DNA of 38,619 nucleotides from Flexithrix dorotheae DSM 6795 (GTDB lineage: Bacteria > Bacteroidota > Bacteroidia > Cytophagales > Flammeovirgaceae): positions 1 through 38,619 of the forward strand of contig NZ_KB903457.1 in NCBI RefSeq assembly GCF_000379765.1. The letters are read 5' to 3'. Position 1 is the stretch's first letter. Each line of letters begins with the position of its first letter. A program made the translations under genes and the position numbers. Below the pieces are notes generated by a model that was not told the DNA's origin, did no database searches, and saw nothing but the letters and a program-made list of their open reading frames with translations. Positions 33,040 through 38,619 of the stretch are shown here, piece by piece.

Positions 33040-34035
33040 ATGGCACACGAATCAGAAATAATTTTTTATCAGGGAAATGATGGAGATATAAAAATCGAGG
33101 TTTTATATCAAGATGAGACATTCTGGATGCCTCAAAAAAAGATAGCTGAATTATTTGGAGTTCAAAGACCCGCGATTACAAAACATCTAAAAAATATTTT
33201 TACATCTAATGAGCTCGAAGAAGAATCAGTTAGTTCCATTTTGGAACATACTGCGAAGGATGGAAAAAATTATAAAACAACATTCTATAACCTGGATGTG
33301 ATTATTGCTGTTGGGTATCGTGTTAATTCAAACAAAGCAACAAAGTTTAGGATTTGGGCAACAAAAGTTTTAAAAGAATTTATAACAAAAGGATTTGTTT
33401 TAGATGATGAGCGTTTGAAGCAGGGTAAGCATTTTGGTAAAGATTACTTTGAGGAACTACTTGAACGAATTCGTGAAATTAGAGCAAGTGAGAGAAGATT
33501 TTATCAAAAGGTTACCGACATTTATGCCTTATCAATTGATTATGATAATAAGGACACCCTAACAAAAACTTTTTTTGCAACCGTGCAAAATAAGCTACAC
33601 TGGGCAATAGTCGGGAAAACTGCTGCAGAGATTATTTATTCATCAGCTGATGCTACAAAGCTTTACATGGGGTTAACAAATTGGAAACATGCACCAGACG
33701 GAAAGATTTTAAAATCAGATGTGGTAATCGCCAAAAATTACCTGAGTGAGCAGCATATAAAAGAACTAAACAGGATGGTTTCAGCCTATTTAGACCTGGC
33801 GGAAAATAGAGCAGAAAGGCAAATACCTACTACTATGCAAGATTGGGTAAATTTTTTGAACCAGTTTTTAGAACTATCCAGCTATCCAATTTTGAAGGAT
33901 AAGGGAAAAATAAGTGCGTTGGAGGCAAAACTCAAAGCTGAGCAAGAGTATGGTCAGTATCGAAAAATTCAGGATAAAAACTATACTTCTGATTTTGATA
34001 AACAAATAAAACGACTAAAAGGGAAGAAGAAATAG
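33040..34035 (+). CDS. rhuM: RhuM-family protein
   Basis: 331 residues from the ATG at 33040 (MAHESEIIFYQGN); a TTG at 33028 would add four residues, but the ATG is preferred. The N-terminal half (FWMPQKKIAELFGVQRPAITKHLKNIF ... KFRIWATKVLKEFITKGFVLDDERL) is the typical RhuM pattern, with a helix-turn-helix-like core. The C-terminal half (about 155-330) includes YIYSSADATKLYMGLT-type conserved residues and a Lys-rich end. RhuM is often found on mobile elements and near defence or restriction genes. Its function is not established. It converges on the antA gene. Confidence 0.9.
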   Translation: MAHESEIIFYQGNDGDIKIEVLYQDETFWMPQKKIAELFGVQRPAITKHLKNIFTSNELEEESVSSILEHTAKDGKNYKTTFYNLDVIIAVGYRVNSNKATKFRIWATKVLKEFITKGFVLDDERLKQGKHFGKDYFEELLERIREIRASERRFYQKVTDIYALSIDYDNKDTLTKTFFATVQNKLHWAIVGKTAAEIIYSSADATKLYMGLTNWKHAPDGKILKSDVVIAKNYLSEQHIKELNRMVSAYLDLAENRAERQIPTTMQDWVNFLNQFLELSSYPILKDKGKISALEAKLKAEQEYGQYRKIQDKNYTSDFDKQIKRLKGKKK

Positions 34036-34050
34036 GATACGAAATATCAA

Positions 34051-34085
34051 GGATGGAAAACTCAATTTAATTAATATTTCCATCC
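34051..34085. terminator. Candidate bidirectional terminator between rhuM and the antirepressor gene
   Basis: GGATGGAAA (34051-34059) and TTTCCATCC (34077-34085) form a perfect 9-bp stem with a 17-nt AT-rich loop, in the gap between two convergent genes. There is no strong T tract after either arm. Confidence 0.5.
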
Positions 34086-34157
34086 AAATCTTAAAAAGTA
34101 CCCTAATAAACCATTTTCATGTTTTCTACTGACATTCACAAATCAAAATCCCTGTTT

Positions 34158-34796
34158 TTACTCTATCCCTTTCTTTAAATCAATTTTCTTTAATTGAAAT
34201 AATGGCAACTCTTCTGGAGTAATATTGGAGTTTTTGATGATCATCTCCCTAATTTCCAAATGCGTTTTTCGATTCTCCTCAATATATTCCTCCAGAGTTA
34301 ATTTCTTTCCAAAAATATTATGTTTTGTCAGTTCCTGGGCAAATGTTCTACCAGTGATGGAAATCATGTGAGCATTTTTATCTTTTACAACTTTCCCTTC
34401 ATATAATGTTTCTAATCCCGCATTATCGAGTTTCTTAAAACTTTCAAGATTCAACTTTGTTTCTTCTTTTAAAGACTCAGATGTTTCTTTAAGCTTATTT
34501 AGTTTATTTACCCTGTCTTCCACCCTGATAAAATACTCTCTTACCATTTCCCCTACATCGGTTTTTGCTAACATGGCAAGTTGTTTTGCCATATTTACTG
34601 TAAGAAAAAACTGCTTTGCTGGTCTTCCAGAGGGTTTCGCCCAATTTTGGGCGAAACTCCAATAATCCCTTCCTTCCTCGAAGGAATCAAATTGTCTTTC
34701 TACCCAGGCTCTATGTCTTGTTTTTATCTTAAGGAATTCGTGTAACTCGATAGAATCAATCAAATATCCCTCATAAATGCTTATTAACTGTTTCAT
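34158..34796 (-). CDS. AntA/AntB-domain antirepressor
   Basis: 212 residues. Residues about 1-95 (IDSIELHEFLKIKTRHRAWVERQFDSFEEG ... FFLTVNMAKQLAMLAKTDVGEMVREYFIRVEDRV) match the AntA/AntB antirepressor domain of phages and plasmids. Such proteins bind and inactivate a repressor. The C-terminal half is helical and contains LEEYIEENRKTHLEIREM. It starts 4 bp after the rep stop codon, so it is co-transcribed with rep. It may link replication control with another repressor. A 24-bp perfect palindrome lies inside its coding sequence (34634-34657). Confidence 0.85.
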   Translation of the reverse strand: MKQLISIYEGYLIDSIELHEFLKIKTRHRAWVERQFDSFEEGRDYWSFAQNWAKPSGRPAKQFFLTVNMAKQLAMLAKTDVGEMVREYFIRVEDRVNKLNKLKETSESLKEETKLNLESFKKLDNAGLETLYEGKVVKDKNAHMISITGRTFAQELTKHNIFGKKLTLEEYIEENRKTHLEIREMIIKNSNITPEELPLFQLKKIDLKKGIE

Positions 34797-34800
34797 GAGC

Positions 34801-35694
34801 CTATTTAAATGTAATGATATATTTTACCTCACTAAATCGGGTCCTTCCCTCTTTGAAAGAGGCTATTAAATTAAATTTTTTTGCAGTGAGAAAAGCTTTA
34901 TCAATAGTTTTCCTTATTCTTGAATGATTTCGCTTTTTGAGATGGTTTTCTAACCTCATTATCTCAATTAATCTTCCATAACTGTATTCCACAGTATTAT
35001 CTTTAGAGCAATGTTTGGCTTGGTACAAACACTTAATAAAAAGCTCAACTCCCACATTTGGTCTTCCGGTTGAAATTTCTCTTAGCTTTTTATTGATATT
35101 AGAAGGCAATTCAAAGTAAGTACTTTCTTTATCCTGGAGTACAATAAAACTTTCATCTACCGTAACTGTAATCTTTTTATTATTAACATTCGTCTTATCG
35201 ATATTCACAAGTCTTGGAAAACGAATATCCCCATTTCTGCAGGGTACAATAAACTTTTTCTTATCAAGCTCGATAAGGGCATCAAAAACTATTTTTCTAT
35301 GCTTTGAGGAGGCTGTTTTCGAATCAAGTCCCATGAGTGCATTAAACCTCAACCGATCGAAAGAGAAAGTGACAGAATTATTTTTTTTGTTATGAACTAT
35401 ATCATTGTCAGACTCGGCAATTTGGCAAAGCACCAGAATTGAAGTTAAAACTCTTACCTCAATTCCAGTTAAATGTGAAACAACCTGATTTCTAATACTA
35501 GGATCAATCTTATTTTCGATTGTCTCCGGAAATTCCATAAAACTTCCGGTTTCGTCTCTTAAAATTTTATCAATAGCATCATTAATCTTATTATTTAATC
35601 TTTCACTGTCTTCAATTGATAGCTGTTTCAATTGATCCCTAACCTCAATTTTTAATAGTTTATTCGGATAATTTACAGTTTCATTATAACTCAT
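34801..35694 (-). CDS. repB: Replication initiator protein (Rep_3-like)
   Basis: 297 residues from the ATG at 35694 (MSYNETVNYPN). A GTG at 35724 would add ten residues but lies inside the isolated iteron, so it was rejected. The core (LTSILVLCQI, then VTFSFDRLRFNALMGLDSKTASSKHRKIVFDALIEL and the later SYGRLIEIMRLENHLKKRNHSRIRKTIDKAFLTAKKF) fits the two winged-helix domains of Rep_3/RepB initiators. The gene is next to 13 iterons, as such initiators require. Rep should bind the iterons to start replication and, through the iteron at 35720, repress itself. It is followed at 4 bp by antA. Confidence 0.87.
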   Translation of the reverse strand: MSYNETVNYPNKLLKIEVRDQLKQLSIEDSERLNNKINDAIDKILRDETGSFMEFPETIENKIDPSIRNQVVSHLTGIEVRVLTSILVLCQIAESDNDIVHNKKNNSVTFSFDRLRFNALMGLDSKTASSKHRKIVFDALIELDKKKFIVPCRNGDIRFPRLVNIDKTNVNNKKITVTVDESFIVLQDKESTYFELPSNINKKLREISTGRPNVGVELFIKCLYQAKHCSKDNTVEYSYGRLIEIMRLENHLKKRNHSRIRKTIDKAFLTAKKFNLIASFKEGRTRFSEVKYIITFK

Positions 35695-35719
35695 AGGAAT
35701 AAGATTTGGTGGCAAAACC

Positions 35720-36011
35720 GTCACTTTTGTGGCAATATTTGACCTGTTATTTTCATTAATTCGGTGGCAAATACCGTCACTTTTGTGGCATTTGCCGTCA
35801 CTTTGGTGGCAATAACCGTCACTTCCGTGGCAATTACCGTCACTTCTGGGGCGTTTACCGTCACTTTCGTGGCAAATCCGTCACTTCTGTGGCACTAACC
35901 GTCACTTCCGTGGCATTCCCGTCACTATTGTGGCGATTACCGTCACTTATGGGGGTATTGCAGTCACTTCTGTGGCATCCACCGTCACTTATGTGGTAAA
36001 AACCGTCACTT
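35720..36011. repeat. Plasmid replication origin iterons: 13 GTCACTW copies
   Basis: GTCACTT (one copy GTCACTA) starts at 35720, 35776, 35797, 35818, 35839, 35860, 35880, 35901, 35921, 35942, 35963, 35984 and 36005. The last 12 are tandem with a 20-21 bp spacing, two helical turns; most units follow the pattern CCGTCACTT-TGTGGCA. The first copy stands alone next to the rep start and probably serves autoregulation. The array sits directly upstream of rep. This is the classic iteron-type oriV. Confidence 0.95.
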
Positions 36012-36072
36012 TTGAAAATATGAAAATTATAAAACATTGATTTATAGTAATTTACATAAGAAAAATCCTCTT

Positions 36073-36112
36073 GTATAACTTTTAAAATACATAAAATTTT
36101 TAAAAGTTATAC
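36073..36112. repeat. 15-bp perfect inverted repeat in the AT-rich part of the origin
   Basis: GTATAACTTTTAAAA (36073-36087) and TTTTAAAAGTTATAC (36098-36112) with a 10-nt loop, 61 bp past the last iteron. It is directly followed by a second hairpin: TAATGAG (36113-36119) and CTCATTA (36138-36144), with an inner CAAAT/ATTTG stem. It may be part of the DNA unwinding region or a single-strand initiation site. Confidence 0.75.
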
Positions 36113-36432
36113 TAATGAGCCCAAATTTTTATTTGTACTCATTAATTCAAAGAAAAATAAAAGAATTATAAAACTCTAATGCAAATTCATTTTAAAAAAG
36201 AAGAGACTAAAAAAGTTCATTACCCCTCAATATTTTTCCCACAATGATATTGATTTTTGTTGTATAATTCTTTTCGCAAGTTTTCTGTTTTGCCAGGGAA
36301 AAGCTTTTCACCTGTTGAAGAAAATTCCCCATTTTTTCTTATTAGGGATTGATCCAAAGATGGAGCAGAAGAAACCGTATCTTTTTGTAAAAGGGACTAA
36401 AAATTTCTTTTGATTTAAATGTTTTTGATCAT

Positions 36433-36665
36433 AAGTACCAGAGCTCCACTCGGGGCCATTTTTTATATTGAGCAACTAAATCTCATTATCAATCAATTGC
36501 CGCAAAATATTAAGTCTGTTATTTCTGCCCAACCACTTAAATAGACCATGAAAAATGTAAATAGCAAAACCAATATTTAAGCACCAGTGCTCCATACCGG
36601 GTACTATTATTTCTGAGCAATAAAAATCTCTCTATCAGTATTTTACGGCAAAATAATACACAGTT
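36433..36665. repeat. Pair of ~88-bp imperfect direct repeats, 144 bp apart
   Basis: Copy 1 (about 36433-36520) and copy 2 (about 36578-36665) share the ordered blocks TAAG.ACCAG.GCTCCA, then GGG, TGAGCAA, AAATCTC, TATCA and CGGCAAAATA (CCGCAAAATA in copy 1). Differences are scattered, with block spacing kept within about 1 bp. In copy 2 the start has a small hairpin (AAGCACCAGTGCTT type). They could be single-strand initiation (ssi) sites, antisense RNA units or mobile element ends; nothing in the sequence decides. Confidence 0.6.
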
Positions 36666-36693
36666 AATTTTGAATGACTACTTAATTTCCACG

Positions 36694-36993
36694 CTACAAA
36701 TCAAAATCCTTGTATTTATTTTTCCTGAAAAAATTGTTTTCCACATCATACTCTTCCTTCATTTCGGGGAATGGCTTTTTTCCCCTCCCCTCACCTTTTG
36801 TTTCCTTGTTTTCATTGGAAGAATTAAATAGCCGTTGGATATCGGAATTTTTCACTTCAGCCTGCTGATTTTTGTGCCCTTTATTTTTCCCGACTATTTT
36901 CACAATAACCACAAGTGCTAGAAAACCGAAAATGGCCAGAGAGCCGTAAAAGAGTATGGTTTTAAAAGTTGGATTGGTATACAACTCTTCCAT
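36694..36993 (-). CDS. Small membrane-anchored hypothetical protein of the parA operon
   Basis: 99 residues. One N-terminal membrane helix (about 12-33, TILFYGSLAIFGFLALVVIVKIV) precedes a hydrophilic, Lys/Glu-rich tail. There is no signal-peptidase site, so it should be an inner-membrane protein with its tail in the cytoplasm. Its ATG overlaps the upstream gene stop by 1 bp, and it is the third gene of the unit parA, DUF3408-like gene, then this one. Similar small membrane proteins accompany TraA-TraB-TraC genes in Bacteroidota elements, which suggests a transfer or segregation role. Not further recognised. Confidence 0.72.
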   Translation of the reverse strand: MEELYTNPTFKTILFYGSLAIFGFLALVVIVKIVGKNKGHKNQQAEVKNSDIQRLFNSSNENKETKGEGRGKKPFPEMKEEYDVENNFFRKNKYKDFDL

Positions 36994-37421
36994 TACAGTA
37001 AATCAATTTTATTTTTCGATTTTCTATCAATCATTTCGGCAATATCTTCTTTCATTCTACTCAATCCCATCTGGATAAGTGCAGTAGCAATGTGAAATGA
37101 AATTTTGTCGGTTTCATTGGAAATAGCTTTGATAATTTCCACAAATTCTGCCGGAACCTTTACCGTAGACATTTTTGATTTAAAGGTGGATGGCGGAAGG
37201 CTATTCATATAATCAACCAGTTCTTCAAAGGTCAATGGAGCATCCTTTCTTTTAGAAGCCTTTTTCCGGGGTTTTGCGGGCTCTTCTTTCTCTTCCTCTA
37301 CAATTTCCTTCTCGGGAGCTTTTTCTTCCTTAGGTTCGATATTTTTTTCTTCTGCAAAAGGATCATCAATTGCAGTGTTCAGGTCCAGCATGGATTTTTC
37401 GAATTGGTTTTTTTTAGCCAT
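36993..37421 (-). CDS. DUF3408-like protein (TraB/TraC-type partner of ParA)
   Basis: 142 residues. A long acidic and basic low-complexity region (about 20-60, EEKNIEPKEEKAPEKEIVEE and AKPRKKASKRKD) leads to a C-terminal domain of about 75 residues (SKMSTVKVPAEFVEIIKAIS ... FHIATALIQMGLSRMKEDIAEM) that looks like a ribbon-helix-helix-type DUF3408 domain. Such proteins follow the ParA-like TraA gene in CTnDOT-type elements and may be the DNA-binding partner. It lies 34 bp after parA. Confidence in the family is moderate. Confidence 0.72.
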   Translation of the reverse strand: MAKKNQFEKSMLDLNTAIDDPFAEEKNIEPKEEKAPEKEIVEEEKEEPAKPRKKASKRKDAPLTFEELVDYMNSLPPSTFKSKMSTVKVPAEFVEIIKAISNETDKISFHIATALIQMGLSRMKEDIAEMIDRKSKNKIDLL

Positions 37422-37455
37422 GATTGCAAAGTTTTGGTGCCAGTATTATTTTAAG

Positions 37456-38151
37456 TTAACTAATCAGGAATTTTATTAAATGATAGACATTCTGTTCTTC
37501 ATCATCAAAAGGAATAATGGTAGATCTGTTTTTTCGGTAAGTCTCTGGTCTGTCCCGAATAGACAGCAAATCTCCATTATGCCCTATTATTTTTTCAAGG
37601 TTAGGGTTTTGGTGAAGGAAATAGTCTTCATGAGCACTTTCTTTCACTTGCTTGTTGTAAGTGGTTCTACTTTCCTTATTGAGGAACCAGCCACATTTCA
37701 CATCCAGTGAATGGCACATTTTCATGTAGGACATTCCAGATTCTATATCAAGCTCATCCGCCACCATGGGAATCGCCACTTTATCGATCGTTTTGATAAT
37801 ATCTTTTTGTGGGCTTTCTATCCTACCTGGGAAATCCAGGAACACATAGTCAAAGTAATCTTTTAAAGTATCATATTTTTCAAGGTATTCTTTGTAGGTG
37901 AATGTATACACCGGGAATAACTTTTTGAGTCTTTCATCATAATCTTCAAACATATCCCCAAGGATAGAAAGCACCTCTTCATTTTTCAGTTCCTTTGCTC
38001 TTTTGTTGGCCAGTGATCTTTGTTCATCAAAATCGATAAGGGCTACTTTTTTTTTCCCGAAGACAATGTGGAAAAGCGTGGTAGTACAATAGACTGTCCA
38101 GGTTGATTTACCGGCTCCTCCTTTTCTGGTTGCAATTGATAAAACTTTCAT
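37456..38151 (-). CDS. parA: ParA-family ATPase (TraA-like)
   Basis: 231 residues. The deviant Walker A KGGAGKST at 10-17 starts the protein (MKVLSIATRKGGAGKSTWTV), Walker A' is KVALIDFDEQRSLA near 35-48, and the Walker B region is YVFLDFPGR near 102-110. This is the MinD/ParA fold. It either segregates the plasmid or, as in TraA of conjugative elements, organises transfer complexes; the two cannot be separated here. It is the first gene of a leftward unit, and the AT-rich repeat region at 38152-38619 lies directly upstream. Confidence 0.93.
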   Translation of the reverse strand: MKVLSIATRKGGAGKSTWTVYCTTTLFHIVFGKKKVALIDFDEQRSLANKRAKELKNEEVLSILGDMFEDYDERLKKLFPVYTFTYKEYLEKYDTLKDYFDYVFLDFPGRIESPQKDIIKTIDKVAIPMVADELDIESGMSYMKMCHSLDVKCGWFLNKESRTTYNKQVKESAHEDYFLHQNPNLEKIIGHNGDLLSIRDRPETYRKNRSTIIPFDDEEQNVYHLIKFLIS

Positions 38152-38619
38152 GTTTGTATATATAAGTATTTTATATTTTTTGTATGTATATAGAAAGTAT
38201 AATAATTATATAATCTCAAAAAATATATCAAGTGTATTTATATAAAAAATATCCAAAGAATATAAATACAAAAAATATATTAATTATATGTATACTTTTA
38301 ATTTATATATATAAAGCAAAAATACAATTAATATTTATATAAAAAATATTTAAATCGTATTTATACAAAAAAAATAAATATGATTATTATAAAAATTGTA
38401 TTTATATGAATTTTATAACAATCTTATACACACAAAAAGTATAAATACATGAAATATCTTTTAAGATCGTATACATAACAATCGTATATTTTCAATAAAT
38501 ATACAAAAAGTATATGCCATTCAAATATATTTCATGTGAATATATGAATTAGTAATTATATTATTAAATCGTATATTATTAAATCGTATATTATTAAATC
38601 GTATATTATTAAATCGTAT
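38152..38619. repeat. Very AT-rich repeat region upstream of parA, centromere candidate
   Basis: No gene fits here. The tract is extremely AT-rich and made of short repeats: ATCGTAT occurs at least seven times (around 38354, twice in 38466-38497, and four times at the end), TATTTATATAAAAAATAT occurs as a direct repeat near 38236 and 38332, and TACAAAAAGTATA-like strings recur. The last 60 bp are four exact copies of a 15-bp unit (ATTATTAAATCGTAT) at 38560-38619, continuing to the window edge. It could be a parS-type centromere or the parA promoter/operator region. Confidence 0.6.

Larger units (their letters stand above)
36012..36693. other. Non-coding origin-distal region with hairpins and a direct repeat
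   Basis: About 680 bp with no credible gene on either strand. It holds the two AT-rich hairpins described at 36073-36144, an AT-rich tract, and an ~88-bp imperfect direct repeat (36433-36520 and 36578-36665). It is most likely the accessory part of the replication origin. No promoter is clearly seen. Confidence 0.6.

Noticed and set aside
35695-35724. Upstream GTG start of the rep gene
   Set aside because: The ten extra codons fall in the isolated iteron, and an ATG at 35694 starts the likely protein.
1-38619. tRNA or rRNA genes, insertion sequences and transposases
   Set aside because: None recognised by reading; no transposase or integrase motif in any large frame.

Overview
The window is a conjugative plasmid (or plasmid-like element) of a Bacteroidota bacterium. 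The evidence is a CTnDOT-style Tra gene set (TraE/F/G/J/K/M/N/O), a type IX secretion sorting domain on a giant adhesin, Bacteroidota-type TAnnTTTG promoter boxes and AT-rich DNA. A Cytophagales-like host is possible, but that is a guess. Both ends lie in repeats (a CRISPR array on the left, a 15-bp tandem repeat on the right), as expected of a contig cut at repeats.

Layout from left to right. (1) 1-9126: a complete type I-B CRISPR-Cas locus read leftward, cas6-cas3-cas8-cas7-cas5-cas4-cas1-cas2, then a leader and an array with 5 repeats visible. Its Cas3 carries the HD nuclease domain at the C-terminus rather than the N-terminus. (2) 9127-13430: an establishment or leading-region-like segment with ArdC-type antirestriction protein, RadC-family protein and several small unknown proteins. 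ardC and radC are each preceded by a copy of the same ~225-bp structured element (10109-10335 and 12740-12966). This resembles the radC motif described from comparative genomics and could be a single-strand promoter or leader. (3) 13461-29285: one long leftward transfer operon. It starts with a secreted protein, a 1471-residue T9SS adhesin and a PKD lipoprotein, continues with the mating-pair apparatus (TraO, TraE, a VirB5-like protein, TraF, VirB4/TraG, TraJ, TraK, TraM, TraN) and ends with a TOPRIM primase-like protein. (4) 29517-34035: regulatory and accessory genes: a membrane hybrid histidine kinase that also carries a receiver and a LuxR DNA-binding domain, a GNAT acetyltransferase, a small HTH protein and RhuM. 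(5) 34158-36693: the replicon. A Rep_3-like initiator is co-transcribed with a phage-type AntA antirepressor. Upstream of rep are 12 tandem 20-21-bp iterons plus one isolated iteron, then an AT-rich tract with a 15-bp perfect inverted repeat and an ~88-bp direct repeat of unknown role. (6) 36694-38619: a ParA ATPase, a DUF3408-like protein and a small membrane protein, with a very AT-rich repeat region upstream of parA that may be the centromere.

Working together: Rep and the iterons replicate the element, ParA and its partner segregate it, and the Tra operon builds a type IV secretion system. ArdC and RadC probably protect incoming DNA, and the CRISPR-Cas locus may exclude competing plasmids or phages. 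No relaxase, VirD4 coupling protein or proven oriT is seen, so part of the transfer machinery must lie outside the window.
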